Shown here: positions 8,277-17,325 of the stretch, piece by piece
How positions within the stretch are numbered: the first letter of the stretch is position 1
Layout: each line of letters opens with the position of its first letter
Source of the DNA: Terriglobia bacterium
GTDB lineage: Bacteria; Acidobacteriota; Terriglobia; 20CM-2-55-15
NCBI GenBank assembly: GCA_036496425.1
Contig: DASXLG010000038.1
Location: 1 to 39,783 of the forward strand
Direction of reading: 5' to 3'
DNA: 39,783 bases
The notes under the pieces: generated by a model
What the model saw: the letters and a program-made list of their open reading frames with translations, nothing else
What the model was told of the DNA's origin: nothing
Database searches by the model: none
Made by a program: the position numbers and the translations under genes

Positions 8277-8816
8277 TCACCGGGCGCCCGGAGGCCGCTG
8301 CGAGGCCGGGTTGCGGTTGTATTCCTCGGACTTTCCCAGCGGAATGGAGAGAGAATCCCACGAAGTGCCGCGGAACGATTTGGCAAGATAGACGATCTGA
8401 CCGACGTGGTAGCTCGTGTGCGCCACAAGGCGCTGCAACGCATCGACCACAGTGAACTGCTCGCCGCGAATGCTGACCGTGCGGAAAAGATCCTCATCCT
8501 GGAGCGGCTCCAGCGCTGAAAACAGGACGGCCCAGCCGTCATTCCATCGGCTGAGGACCTCGGCACGGGTGATTCCAACGCGCGGTTCGAATTCGGTGTC
8601 GCGTTTCCGCCAGGACTTTTCACCGTCAGCGGTCAGAAAGTCTGTGAATCGCGACTTCAGGTTCCCGGCGATGTGCCAGACCATGACGGCCATGGAGTTG
8701 TTGTCGCCCGGCCCGCTCTTGCCGAACTCGTCGTCCCTCAGCTGCCGGAACGCCCCTTCCCCCAGGGCTTTATAGCGGCGCCATTCGCCTTCGAGCGAGG
8801 AAACAATCTGTCTCAT
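8277..8816 (-). CDS. DUF1572 family protein (DinB-like fold)
   Basis: 179 residues from the ATG at 8816 (an alternative in-frame ATG at 8837 would add MLYTANA and overlap the divergent DedA region; neither has a clear ribosome site). The sequence fits the DUF1572 branch of the DinB/YfiT superfamily: a four-helix protein with conserved histidines in VWHIAGNLKSRF (about 48) and LVAHTSYHVGQIVY (about 135-140), the positions expected to bind a metal. Members are small cytoplasmic proteins, possibly metal-dependent thiol transferases or hydrolases; the reaction here is unknown. The C-terminal about 20 residues (NRNPASQRPPGAR) are probably disordered. It is divergent from the DedA gene with only about 30 bp between starts. 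Confidence 0.82.
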   Translation of the reverse strand: MRQIVSSLEGEWRRYKALGEGAFRQLRDDEFGKSGPGDNNSMAVMVWHIAGNLKSRFTDFLTADGEKSWRKRDTEFEPRVGITRAEVLSRWNDGWAVLFSALEPLQDEDLFRTVSIRGEQFTVVDALQRLVAHTSYHVGQIVYLAKSFRGTSWDSLSIPLGKSEEYNRNPASQRPPGAR

Positions 8817-8847
8817 TGCGTTCGCAGTGTATAACATCGATAGGGGA

Positions 8848-9462
8848 ATGAGAGAAGCCGCCTTCCATTGGATCGCACAATGGATTTCACAATATGGATA
8901 CGCCGGAATTTTCTCGCTGCTTGTATTTGGAATCGTCGGCTTGCCTGTGCCCGACGAGTGGCTGCTGACATTTTCCGGCTATCTGGTTTTCAAGCGCACG
9001 CTCGTGTTTGCTCCGACCTTCGTGGCCGCTTTTGCCGGCAGTTCGTGCGGCATCACGTTCAGTTACCTGCTGGGGCGGCTCTTCGATACATACGTCCTCC
9101 TGAAGTACGGCCGCTTCATTCATCTGACACCCGAGCGGCTGGCACGTGTGCACACATGGTTCGAGCGCCGCGGGCGTTGGACGCTCCTGATCGGCTACTT
9201 CATTCCCGGTGTCCGCCACCTGACCGGATACGTCGCAGGCGTCTCAAAACTCTCCTATGCGAATTTTGCTCTCTTTGCCTACACAGGCGCATTTTGCTGG
9301 GCCGCTGTGTTCATCTCGCTGGGTTACCTTCTGGGAGAACAGTGGAATCGGGTGCTGGAGAGCATCCATGAAACAAAACTGCTTATGATTGGCCTCGCAG
9401 TTGCGGCCGTGCTTGGATATCTGATTTTCAGCTACCTCCGGCGGCAGCAGAGACACGCTTAA
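8848..9462 (+). CDS. DedA family membrane protein
   Basis: 204 residues from ATG 8848 (GTG 8827, in frame, would give 211; the ribosome site is weak for both). Multiple membrane segments and DedA/SNARE-associated motifs are visible: GLPVPDEWLLTFSGYL near 25-38, GSSCGITFSYLLGRLFD near 62-80, and the conserved FIPGVRHLTGYVAG near 118-131. DedA proteins are inner-membrane proteins needed for envelope integrity; some members translocate undecaprenyl phosphate or phosphatidylethanolamine. Which substrate this one uses cannot be told. It is followed after 17 bp by a YfiT-like gene, probably in the same transcript, and is divergent from the DUF1572 gene. Confidence 0.9.
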   Translation: MREAAFHWIAQWISQYGYAGIFSLLVFGIVGLPVPDEWLLTFSGYLVFKRTLVFAPTFVAAFAGSSCGITFSYLLGRLFDTYVLLKYGRFIHLTPERLARVHTWFERRGRWTLLIGYFIPGVRHLTGYVAGVSKLSYANFALFAYTGAFCWAAVFISLGYLLGEQWNRVLESIHETKLLMIGLAVAAVLGYLIFSYLRRQQRHA

Positions 9463-9479
9463 GGTAAAAGGAGGAACCC

Positions 9480-10001
9480 ATGGACCCGAGATATCCGATC
9501 GGCAAGTTTACCTGGAGTGGCTCGAATACATCGAGCCAGCGCGCCGAGCTGATTGAAGATATTACCCTCACTCCGCAGCGGCTGCGAAAAGCTGTCGAAG
9601 GATTAATGGAGCTACAGCTGAACACGCCGTATCGGGAAGGCGGATGGACGGTTCGGCAGGTCGTGCACCACTTGCCGGACAGCCATATGAACAGCTACAT
9701 CCGATTCAAGCTGGCCCTGACAGAGCACGAACCAACGATCAAGGCTTATGACGAAGCGAAGTGGGCGGAACTCATCGACGCCAGGAACGCGCCTATCGAA
9801 CCATCATTGCAACTGATGGACGGGTTGCACCGCCGCTGGGTCATGCTCCTGCAGTCTTTGTCGGGCGACGACGTTCAACGGAAATTCATGCACCCGGAAC
9901 TCGGAGTCGTTTCCATCGACCAATACATCTCCGTGTATGCCTGGCACGGAAAACATCATGTCGCGCACATCACCAGGCTGCGCGAAAGACAAGGCTGGTA
10001 G
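9480..10001 (+). CDS. YfiT/BstA-type DinB superfamily metal-dependent transferase/hydrolase
   Basis: 173 residues; start supported by GGAGG seven bases upstream. The whole length follows Bacillus YfiT (BstA): RYPIGKF near the start, TPYREGGWTVRQVVHHLPDSHMNSYIRFKLALTE at about 49-82, and AWHGKHHVAHITRLRE at about 154-169. Histidines at 63/64 and in the 156-163 cluster match the metal ligands of that family. Characterised relatives transfer bacillithiol to electrophiles; acidobacteria may use another thiol, so the acceptor is open. The stop codon lies inside a 10-bp tandem repeat, and a large hairpin follows. Confidence 0.92.
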   Translation: MDPRYPIGKFTWSGSNTSSQRAELIEDITLTPQRLRKAVEGLMELQLNTPYREGGWTVRQVVHHLPDSHMNSYIRFKLALTEHEPTIKAYDEAKWAELIDARNAPIEPSLQLMDGLHRRWVMLLQSLSGDDVQRKFMHPELGVVSIDQYISVYAWHGKHHVAHITRLRERQGW

Positions 10002-10020
10002 AAGACTCTAGAAGACTCTA
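9999..10020. repeat. Short tandem repeat, 10-bp unit, 2.2 copies
   Basis: TAGAAGACTC is repeated back to back (9999-10008, 10009-10018) and followed by TA. The TAG stop of the YfiT-like gene is the first three bases of the first copy. Confidence 0.8.
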
Positions 10021-10095
10021 TTGCAGATTGCATCATTCGAAGTTTCTGCATTTGAAATTTGAAATGAAGCAACCTCGAATGATGCAATTTCCAAT
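10020..10095. repeat. Imperfect inverted repeat between convergent genes (dispersed repeat, copy A)
   Basis: A perfect 14-bp stem (10027-10040 with 10075-10088) extends outward to about 10020/10095 with two or three mismatches and inward (10041-10053 with 10062-10074, 10 of 13 pairs). The element fills the gap between the stops of the YfiT-like gene (+) and the last permease gene (-), so it could serve as a two-way transcription end. Bases 10027-10053 match 30600-30626 at 24 of 27 positions, which makes it part of a dispersed family. Confidence 0.75.
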
Positions 10096-10099
10096 AAGA

Positions 10100-10972
10100 T
10101 CATTCTTTCGAATAGGGCTGTCCCAGAGCACGTGGCGCGCGGGAGGCGCCGATGAAACCGGCAAGCACAACCATCGTCAGAATGTAGGGAAGAATCTGAA
10201 TGTACTCGACCCGCACATGCGGGATCACGCCCTGCATCTGGATCGAAGCGGCTTCCGCAAATCCGAACAACAGACACGCCAGCATCGTCTGAAACGGACG
10301 CCATTTTCCAAATATCAAGGCCGCCAACGCGATAAAGCCGCGGCCGGCAGTCATGTTGCGCGTAAACAAAGACGACTGCCCGATCGAAAGATATGCGCCT
10401 CCGATCGCCGCCAGCGCACCGGACAAAAGAACGCCGGCGTACCTTATACGAATCACGCTGACTCCTGCAGTGTCCGCGGCTTCCGGATTCTCACCGGCTG
10501 CCCGCAATCGCAATCCGAACGGGGTGCGATAAAGCAGATACCAGACGATCGGCACCAGCGCGAAGGCAATGAATACCGGGGCGTTCGGAATCAGGTTCGT
10601 GCGTGGAATAGGCGGGGTGGAGCCGGTTGTTTCAAACAGCGCACCGCTGAGCAGCGTGGGTACGCCGAGCATCAGAATATTGATGGCGGTGCCGGTCACG
10701 ACCTGATCCGCGTCAAAACTGATGCAGGCCACAGCATGGATCAAAGCGCCAAGAAGTCCGGCCGCGATTCCCGCCGCTAAGCCGATCCATGGGCTACCCG
10801 CATAGTGCGTCACTGCCGCACTGGCAAAGGCGCCCGCCAGCATCAGACCTTCCAACGCGATATTGATGACTCCCGACCGCTCCGAGAACAATCCTCCGAG
10901 GGCGGCAAGGAGCAACGGCGTGGCGAACCGAACCGTCGAAAACAAAATACCGAACGTGAAGATGTCTTTCAT
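10100..10972 (-). CDS. ABC transporter permease, BMP/nucleoside-type, second permease (NupQ/YufQ-like)
   Basis: 290 residues, about eight or more hydrophobic segments. Conserved signature of the BPD_transp_2 family is present: FSERSGVINIALEGLMLAGAF near 28-48 and RAAGENPEAADTAGVSVIRIRY near 155-175. These permeases form the membrane channel of RbsC-like importers; in this group the cargo is usually purine/pyrimidine nucleosides. The ATG overlaps the TGA of the preceding permease (ATGA), so the two are translated together. Last gene of the eight-gene run; the inverted repeat at 10020-10095 lies directly after it. Confidence 0.92.
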   Translation of the reverse strand: MKDIFTFGILFSTVRFATPLLLAALGGLFSERSGVINIALEGLMLAGAFASAAVTHYAGSPWIGLAAGIAAGLLGALIHAVACISFDADQVVTGTAINILMLGVPTLLSGALFETTGSTPPIPRTNLIPNAPVFIAFALVPIVWYLLYRTPFGLRLRAAGENPEAADTAGVSVIRIRYAGVLLSGALAAIGGAYLSIGQSSLFTRNMTAGRGFIALAALIFGKWRPFQTMLACLLFGFAEAASIQMQGVIPHVRVEYIQILPYILTMVVLAGFIGASRAPRALGQPYSKE

Positions 10973-12018
10973 GAAACGCGTTTACCCATGCGCCTCCGGA
11001 ACAGGGCTTCCGCGGCGACGAAAAGGATAATGAGTGCCTGCAGAACGAAGACCAGATCTTTCGAAACGTGCTCCGTGAAAATGTCCACAAACAGCCCGCC
11101 GCGCGTGAGGGCTCCGAAAAACAGCGCAGCGAGAAGAACGCCAAGAGGGTGATTGCGTCCAAGCAACGCCACGGCTATTCCAGTGAAGCCGTAGTTTGCA
11201 GAAAAATCCTGGTAGTACCGATAGCGATAACCGAGGACTTCATTGACCGCAACGAAGCCCGCAAGACCGCCGGAAACGGCCATAGCCAGAACAATCTCCT
11301 TCTTTACGGAGATGCCGCCATATTCAGCGGCGCTCGGGTTCGAACCTGTCGCACGGATTTCGTATCCCCACTTCGTACGCCAGAGGAAAACATAGACCAG
11401 CGCGCAAGCCGCCAGGGCCAGCAGAAACGCAAAATTCAACGGCAACCGTGAGGGCAATCCGGGAATGAACCGGCCTAACCGGGGGATGTGCCCCGCCCCC
11501 GCTATGGCACGAGTCTCCAGGATGGGATCCCCCTGCTCCTTGAAATAAGACTGTGTCAGCGCACTCGCGATTCCTGCGGCAATGAAATTCATCATGATGG
11601 TATTGATGACCTCATGCGATCCGAAGCGCGCTTTCAAAACTCCCGGAATCGCTCCCCATGCGGCCCCGGCCAGTACAGCGATGCCGCAGGCCAGCGGAAT
11701 CAAGAGCCACCACGGAAGACGGCCGAATTCAATTCCTGCCCATGCCGTCGCGAACGCTGCGATCGTCAATTGCCCCTCGGCTCCGATGTTCAGCAGCCCG
11801 CAGCGGAATGCGACCGCTACCGCGAGCCCGGTAAAAATAAGAGGAGTGGCATAGAAAAGCGTGTACCCGATGCCATCGGGCCACGACAGCGCGCTGCCGA
11901 TAAGCAGCCGATAGGTGTAAATGGGATCGTCTCCAATGATGGCGACGACGATTCCGCCGATCACAAATGCAGCGGCTATCGCGATCAGGGGGAACAGGAG
12001 TTCGCGTGCGAGCTTCAT
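10969..12018 (-). CDS. ABC transporter permease, BMP/nucleoside-type, first permease (NupP/YufP-like)
   Basis: 349 residues from the ATG at 12018 ([18 protein letters not shown]), which overlaps the TGA of the ATPase gene by four bases (ATGA); longer in-frame starts would lie inside the ATPase gene. About eight to ten membrane segments and the BPD_transp_2 signatures [19 protein letters not shown] (about 80-98) and [20 protein letters not shown] (about 228-247). It pairs with the second permease to form the heterodimeric channel. Nucleoside specificity is inferred from the BMP-type binding protein in the same operon. Confidence 0.92.
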   Translation of the reverse strand: MKLARELLFPLIAIAAAFVIGGIVVAIIGDDPIYTYRLLIGSALSWPDGIGYTLFYATPLIFTGLAVAVAFRCGLLNIGAEGQLTIAAFATAWAGIEFGRLPWWLLIPLACGIAVLAGAAWGAIPGVLKARFGSHEVINTIMMNFIAAGIASALTQSYFKEQGDPILETRAIAGAGHIPRLGRFIPGLPSRLPLNFAFLLALAACALVYVFLWRTKWGYEIRATGSNPSAAEYGGISVKKEIVLAMAVSGGLAGFVAVNEVLGYRYRYYQDFSANYGFTGIAVALLGRNHPLGVLLAALFFGALTRGGLFVDIFTEHVSKDLVFVLQALIILFVAAEALFRRRMGKRVS

Positions 12019-13526
12019 CTGCCGCCTGTCATCATCAAGCCGATTTCCTCTTTTGTCGCTCGAACGGGATCCACTTCGCCGGCGATGCGGCCTTGATAGA
12101 GGACCATCAACCGGTCGGCCAGAGCCGTGACTTCCTCGAGTTCGGCAGACACCAGCAGGATCGCGCAACCGGCATCGCGCAAGGCCACCAGTTTTCGATG
12201 GATAAACTCGATCGCCCCGATATCCACGCCACGCGTCGGCTGCGACACCAGCAGCAGCTTCGGCGGCAAGTCAAATTCGCGGCCGATAATCAGCTTCTGC
12301 TGGTTTCCGCCGGATAGCGCGCGTACCGGTAGATCCGCGTTTGCAGGACGCACATCGAAATCGCGAATGATCTGTTCCGTGCGTGCGCGAATGGCCGGCT
12401 CATCCAGCAAGATACCTCCGAAATGCCGCACCGCGGGCTTCCGGTAGTGCACTCCAAGGATTGCATTCTCAGTGAGAGGAGAATCCAGCAGAAGCCCTCG
12501 CCGGTGACGGTCTTCGGGAATGTGAGCAATGCCCCGTTCTTTACGGGCCCGTGCCGGCATGTCCGTGATTGTGTTTCCATCAAAGAAAACCTGACCTGAG
12601 ATAGCGGACGGATCCGAAAGACCGGCCAGCGCTTCAATCAATTCTGTCTGTCCGTTCCCCTCGACCCCAGCGATACCAACGATCTCGCCGGAGCGCACCG
12701 CGAAAGACACTTCACTGACGGGCCGGCCGCCGTCCGATTTCTTCACGGAGAGATTTCGCACCTCCAAAACCAGTCCCGCAGGACGTGCCGGTGTTTTTTC
12801 GACCCGCAACAGCACTTCCCTGCCGACCATCAGGCGAGCCAGCTCCGCCGCATTCGTTTCGCGCGTATTCCGTTGTCCGACAACGCGGCCATCACGCATG
12901 ACGGTCACTTCGTCGGAAATGGCCAGGACCTCCTCGAGCTTGTGGGTAATGATGATGATGGTTTTTCCCTGTCCGCGCATCCGCCGGAGGATCTGGAAAA
13001 ACTCTTCCACTTCAAGAGGAGTCAGCACTGCCGTCGGCTCGTCGAGGATCAGAATGCGCGCCTGCCGATACAGCGCCTTCAGCAGTTCCACGCGCTGCTG
13101 CTCTCCGACGGAGAGCGTTTCAACAATCGAGCGGGGATTGATCGCGAGGTGAAATTCTTCGGACAGGGCGGCAATCTGTTTCTCCGCTCCACGCACATCG
13201 AGAGCGGCGGCGGTGCCGGGCTCGGCGCCGAGAATAATATTCTCGGCAACCGTCATCGTGTCGACCAGCATGAAGTGCTGATGCACCATCCCGATTCCCA
13301 ATGCGATCGCGTCGTGGGGGTTCTGGATAGATTGAATGTTGCCGTCGACCAGAATTTCGCCGCCGTCGGGCCGGTAAAATCCATAGGCCAGACGCATGGC
13401 AGTTGACTTGCCGGCGCCGTTCTCGCCGACAACAGCATGGATCGTTCCGCTACGGACGACGATATTGATGTGGTCGTTGGCGAGAACCTGGCCGAAGCGC
13501 TTCGTGATGTTTCGCAGCTCGAGCAT
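12015..13526 (-). CDS. ABC transporter ATP-binding protein with two ATPase domains (NupO/YufO/RbsA-like)
   Basis: 503 residues with tandem nucleotide-binding domains. The first has Walker A GENGAGKS (34-41), Q-loop Gln83, signature LSVGEQQR (138-145) and Walker B ILILDEP (157-163). The second (about 255-503) has a degenerate Walker A ([10 protein letters not shown] in place of GxxGxGKS/T), signature LSGGNQQK, and a changed Walker B ([14 protein letters not shown], Ser-Gln for Asp-Glu). Loss of the second catalytic site is usual for this family, so one site probably hydrolyses ATP. It sits 26 bp after the binding-protein gene and overlaps the first permease gene. Confidence 0.95.
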   Translation of the reverse strand: MLELRNITKRFGQVLANDHINIVVRSGTIHAVVGENGAGKSTAMRLAYGFYRPDGGEILVDGNIQSIQNPHDAIALGIGMVHQHFMLVDTMTVAENIILGAEPGTAAALDVRGAEKQIAALSEEFHLAINPRSIVETLSVGEQQRVELLKALYRQARILILDEPTAVLTPLEVEEFFQILRRMRGQGKTIIIITHKLEEVLAISDEVTVMRDGRVVGQRNTRETNAAELARLMVGREVLLRVEKTPARPAGLVLEVRNLSVKKSDGGRPVSEVSFAVRSGEIVGIAGVEGNGQTELIEALAGLSDPSAISGQVFFDGNTITDMPARARKERGIAHIPEDRHRRGLLLDSPLTENAILGVHYRKPAVRHFGGILLDEPAIRARTEQIIRDFDVRPANADLPVRALSGGNQQKLIIGREFDLPPKLLLVSQPTRGVDIGAIEFIHRKLVALRDAGCAILLVSAELEEVTALADRLMVLYQGRIAGEVDPVRATKEEIGLMMTGGR

Positions 13527-13552
13527 TGTCTAGGACTGCGGCCTCATCACTC

Positions 13553-14578
13553 TCACTTCTCCATCGCGTTGGTGACTTTGATTTGACCGGCAATGATTTT
13601 TTGTTTTGCGGATTCGACGGCGGCGAGGGTGGAGACTGGGATCAGGCTCTTGTTAAAGTCGTCGAGAGAATAGCCGATGCCGTCGTTGTCCAGGCCGTAG
13701 CTGTGCACGCCGCCAAGCGGCCGGTTTTCCACGCGATCTTTCACGATCTGATACACCGCGTTATCGACGCGCTTGACCATGCTGGTGAGGATGAATCCCG
13801 GTTTGACCCAGTTCTGGTTTGAATCGACGCCGATCGCGAACGCCCTGGCACGTCCCTGACTGTCCTTGCCGTATTGCTCGACAGCGTCGAAGGCGCCGAG
13901 GCCCGAATTTCCGGCTGCGGCAAAGATCACGTCCGCCCCTTTTTCAATCTGAGTTTGCGCCAGTTCTTTGCCTTTGACCGGATCGTTCCATGCAGCATCC
14001 GTGACGCCGACGTAATTCGCAATGACGCGAGTCTTCGGATCGACAGCCTTGGCGCCCTCTTCGTATCCAACCTCGAATTTTCGAATGAGCGGAACGTCCA
14101 TACCGCCGACAAAACCAATCGCGTGGCTCCTGGACGTCATCGCGGCGATCATTCCGACCAGATAGGAACCTTCATGTTCCCTGAAAACCAGCGAGGCGAC
14201 ATTGGGGAGCTGGCTTACGCCATCGATGATGGCGAAATTCAGGTTGGGATAGTCCTTCGCAACCGAATCGACAATGGGTGTCTGATTAAAGCCAACGCCG
14301 ATTATAAGGTCATAGCCTCGTTCGGCAAACGCACGCATCGCCGGCTCCACGGAAGTCGCGTCGCCCGGCTCGACGTCGCGCACCACAATCGGAAGGTCCA
14401 TGGCGGCGCGCTTTACGCCCTGCAATGCAGCAGCATTGAAGGAGTGGTCGTCTTTCCCGCCGATATCGAAAACGATCCCGACATGAACTTTCGAGGTATC
14501 GTCGGCGGCATATCCTGCCCGGTTGCAGCCCGTCAGAACGGCCGCACAAGCCATCAGAATCGCGGCAAACCATTTCAT
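13553..14578 (-). CDS. BMP family (PnrA-like) nucleoside-binding lipoprotein of ABC importer
   Basis: 341 residues. The N-terminus has a lipoprotein signal with lipobox LTGC (Cys18). The rest is the BMP/PnrA fold: VHVGIVFDIGGKDDHSFNAAALQG (31-54), GVGFNQTPIVDSVAKDYPNLNFAIIDG (about 96-122), AIGFVGGMDVPLIRKFEVGYEEG (about 152-174), VIFAAAGNSGLGAFDAVEQ and FAIGVDSNQNW. Relatives bind purine nucleosides (PnrA of Treponema) and deliver them to the permease pair; nucleoside import is therefore likely, but other ligands such as autoinducer-like sugars cannot be excluded. It starts 16 bp after the sigma-54 activator gene, which makes it part of the same gene run. Confidence 0.93.
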   Translation of the reverse strand: MKWFAAILMACAAVLTGCNRAGYAADDTSKVHVGIVFDIGGKDDHSFNAAALQGVKRAAMDLPIVVRDVEPGDATSVEPAMRAFAERGYDLIIGVGFNQTPIVDSVAKDYPNLNFAIIDGVSQLPNVASLVFREHEGSYLVGMIAAMTSRSHAIGFVGGMDVPLIRKFEVGYEEGAKAVDPKTRVIANYVGVTDAAWNDPVKGKELAQTQIEKGADVIFAAAGNSGLGAFDAVEQYGKDSQGRARAFAIGVDSNQNWVKPGFILTSMVKRVDNAVYQIVKDRVENRPLGGVHSYGLDNDGIGYSLDDFNKSLIPVSTLAAVESAKQKIIAGQIKVTNAMEK

Positions 14579-14594
14579 TCGCCGCGATTGTACA

Positions 14595-15926
14595 TCACCT
14601 CATCTTCGTAATGCCGAGGGCTCGAATTCTCTTATGAAGGTTTGTCCGCTCGATCCCAAGCACTCGCGCGGCGCCGGACACATTCCAGTTCGTTTGCTCG
14701 AGAGCTTTCAGGATGCTTTCACGCTCGGCGGAATTGCGCGTTTCATGCAGGTTGGATGGCGCTTCACCCTCGGCTGCCAGGCGGATTTCCAAAGGGATAG
14801 AAGACGCCGTCAGACGATCTTCGGATGAAAGAATCGCCATTCTTTCGGTCGTATTCTTCAGTTCCCGCACATTTCCCGGCCAGGAATAGTTTTCGAAGAA
14901 TCCGAAGACTTCGTCTTCGATGGCTTTGGGCCTGAAATTGTTTCGAAGGCAAAACTCGTTGAGGAAGTAATGCGCCAGGTCCCGAATCTCCTCCGGCCGC
15001 TCACGCAATGCAGGGGCACGAATCGGGACCACGCTGAGGCGGTAGAACAAATCCTCGCGAAACTTATTCTGGCCGATGAGTTCCTGAAGATCGCGATTGG
15101 TCGCAGAAACGACGCGGACCGAAACGCGGAACGTCTGTTCGCCTCCGACACGCTGAAACTCTCCCTCCTGAAGGACGCGGAGCAGCTTTGCCTGCGACCC
15201 CTCGTGAAGGTCGCCGACCTCATCGAGAAAGATGGTCCCCCCGTCGGCCAGTTCGAATTTGCCGCGCCGGGCAGCAACGGCGCCGGTGAAGGCGCCCTTT
15301 TCATGCCCGAACAGTTCGCTCTCAAGCAATTCAGCCGGTATCGCGGCGCAATTTACTTTTACGAACGGCCCGGCCGCAAACGGGCTCTCGCGATGAATGT
15401 GTTCCGCCAGCAGCTCTTTTCCGGTGCCGGATTCACCGCTCAGCAAAACACGGGCATCCGATCTGGCGACAAGCGTGGCCTGTTCGATCGCCTGCCTCAG
15501 CGCGGGGCTGGAGCCGATCATTTTCGGTCCTTCCCCGACCATCTCGCGATAGCGCTCGTTCTCGCGCTTCAGACTCGCCTGTTCGAGCGCGTTTTTCAGA
15601 ACGATGAGAACCTTATCGCGCGACAAAGGCTTCTCGAGAAAATCGAATGCGCCCGCGCGCAGGGCCTGCACGGCATCGGCGATCGTCCCGTGACCCGAAA
15701 TCATGATGGCGGGAACATGCAGCAGCGGCAGCAGGCCGATTCCGCTTCCGTCGGGCAACCGGACATCGATCAGGCACGCGTCAGGCCGATATTTACTCAA
15801 GCGCGCCCGAAACTCGGCGGCGTTCGCGCAGACCAGGACGCCATAACCCTCGCCTTCAAGAATCATCTGCAGCGATCTCCCGATGTTCGGCTCATCGTCG
15901 ACGACAAGAATCCGTTTAGCCGGCAC
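14595..15926 (-). CDS. Sigma-54-dependent response regulator (NtrX/NtrC-like)
   Basis: 443 residues from a GTG at 15926 that overlaps the TAG of the kinase gene (TAGTG). Receiver domain 1-120 with Asp10/Asp11, phospho-acceptor Asp54 and Lys99; AAA+ domain about 135-375 with Walker A GESGTGKE (164-171), the sigma-54 contact loop GAFTGA (211-216) and Walker B IFLDEVGD (232-239); a Fis-type DNA-binding helix-turn-helix at about 400-440 ([23 protein letters not shown]). All parts needed to activate a sigma-54 promoter on phosphorylation are present. Partner is the NtrY-like kinase immediately upstream. Target genes are not visible. Confidence 0.95.
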   Translation of the reverse strand: MPAKRILVVDDEPNIGRSLQMILEGEGYGVLVCANAAEFRARLSKYRPDACLIDVRLPDGSGIGLLPLLHVPAIMISGHGTIADAVQALRAGAFDFLEKPLSRDKVLIVLKNALEQASLKRENERYREMVGEGPKMIGSSPALRQAIEQATLVARSDARVLLSGESGTGKELLAEHIHRESPFAAGPFVKVNCAAIPAELLESELFGHEKGAFTGAVAARRGKFELADGGTIFLDEVGDLHEGSQAKLLRVLQEGEFQRVGGEQTFRVSVRVVSATNRDLQELIGQNKFREDLFYRLSVVPIRAPALRERPEEIRDLAHYFLNEFCLRNNFRPKAIEDEVFGFFENYSWPGNVRELKNTTERMAILSSEDRLTASSIPLEIRLAAEGEAPSNLHETRNSAERESILKALEQTNWNVSGAARVLGIERTNLHKRIRALGITKMR

Positions 15927-17305
15927 TATTCCGCCTTCGGCAGCACGACACGGAATGCCGCTCCGCCAAGTTCGCTTCGGACGTGAAGGATGTCGCCGCC
16001 ATTGAGCAACGCACTTTTGCGGGTGATGGAGAGCCCGAGGCCCATTCCACCCTTCTTGAAAGTGATTGTCGGTTCAAACAGAGAACGCATCGCCTCTTCG
16101 CTGAGTCCAGGACCCGAATCATGAATTTCGACGAAGACTTTACCATCGGCGGTCGTGGTTACGGCCAACACATGTCCCGCTTCGCCTACCGCCTCGGCCG
16201 CATTCTGCAGGAGGTTTGTCACGATACCTTTTACCTGATCTGCGTCCGCAAATGCGCGGGGAGCGCCCGCCGCCAGCCGGGTGTCGTGCGAAACGCCGGA
16301 ACGGCCGGGCTTGAGCAACGAGAGCCGCTCCATTACCAGCGCATTGATATCCAGAACTGACGGCCGCCGTTCCGGCTCACTCGAAAACTCGGAAAACGCC
16401 CGCACTCGCCGCTCAAGAGACTCGATCTCTTCGACAACGATCTGCACCGCGCGATCCATGAACTGCCTATCGGTCTCGGTCTGCCTGGCGGCGATTTCTT
16501 CCACCGTCAGACGAATCGGCGTCAGCGAATTCTTGAGTTCATGCGCCATTTTTCTCGCGAGAAGCTGCCAACTGGCAATCTGCGTCAGGTACACAAGCCG
16601 ATCGCGGCTCTGCTGCAGTTGCTCGGCCATGTTGTTGAATGCGCGGATGGCCTGTCCGGTTTCGTCGTTGCCTTTGGCCGTGAGGCGTACTTGAAGGTTT
16701 CCGGAAGCCAGGTCCGAGAGACCACCCGTCAGTTCCTGAATCGGCCGGCTGATTCGATGAGCGAGATAGATAAGAGACGCCAGCGCGAACAACCATACAG
16801 CGACGACAAGGACCAGGAGCGTATTGATCAAACCGCGCCGGAGATCTCGATTCTGGGCCTCGGTGACGGCTTCTCTCGCATTCCGATATTCGTCCGAAAG
16901 CTGTTGCATCCGGATCGAGCCCAGATCCCGGGAGTAGACCAGAACGCCGTTCGCACTACGAACCAGATAGTCGATGCGGTTGCCACCCTCCCCGGATTGA
17001 ACGAAGCGTTCGGGTTCTGCACTCTCCCAGAACTCCTGCACCGGCGGGGGCCAGTTCTGCATGGCACTCGTGACATAGCGAGTGGCGGGACTGCGGCCCG
17101 CGAGCGCATCTTCTTTAAGGTCCTGCCGCGCCTGCTGATAAAACTCACGGGCTGTCTGTTCGAGCGACTTTGAAAGCTGATCCAACTCATTCGTGGTGGT
17201 GTAGGCGAGGCTGCGGTCCAGTAAGGCGGTGGCAATCCAGAGCGTCGCAGCGAGCGGGACGACGGTGGCCGCGAGGAACGCGATAATGAGTCTTCTCTGA
17301 AGCAA
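15926..17305 (-). CDS. Membrane sensor histidine kinase, NtrY-like
   Basis: 459 residues from a TTG start at 17305. Membrane segments at about 7-28 and 158-182 bracket a periplasmic sensor of about 130 residues. A HAMP domain (about 183-235) leads to HisKA with His255 in ARKMAHELKNSLTPIR and HATPase_c with N-box NLLQNAAEAV (364-373), DSGPG (396-400), an F-box near 410 and GMGLGLS (420-426). The gene lies 20 bp after the DUF4390 gene and its stop overlaps the start of the response regulator. DUF4390-NtrY-NtrX order is known from betaproteobacteria. The signal sensed is unknown; its neighbours suggest an envelope or nutrient signal. Confidence 0.93.
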   Translation of the reverse strand: MLQRRLIIAFLAATVVPLAATLWIATALLDRSLAYTTTNELDQLSKSLEQTAREFYQQARQDLKEDALAGRSPATRYVTSAMQNWPPPVQEFWESAEPERFVQSGEGGNRIDYLVRSANGVLVYSRDLGSIRMQQLSDEYRNAREAVTEAQNRDLRRGLINTLLVLVVAVWLFALASLIYLAHRISRPIQELTGGLSDLASGNLQVRLTAKGNDETGQAIRAFNNMAEQLQQSRDRLVYLTQIASWQLLARKMAHELKNSLTPIRLTVEEIAARQTETDRQFMDRAVQIVVEEIESLERRVRAFSEFSSEPERRPSVLDINALVMERLSLLKPGRSGVSHDTRLAAGAPRAFADADQVKGIVTNLLQNAAEAVGEAGHVLAVTTTADGKVFVEIHDSGPGLSEEAMRSLFEPTITFKKGGMGLGLSITRKSALLNGGDILHVRSELGGAAFRVVLPKAE

Positions 17306-17325
17306 AAGCTTTTTGCCTTGGTGGC

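Noticed and set aside
9999-10020. 10-bp tandem repeat as a target-site duplication of the neighbouring repeat element
   Set aside because: Both copies are on the same side; the matching sequence is absent on the other side (after 10095).
14579-14594. Purine riboswitch in front of the nucleoside importer
   Set aside because: Only 16 bases separate the regulator stop from the binding-protein start, too short for a riboswitch.
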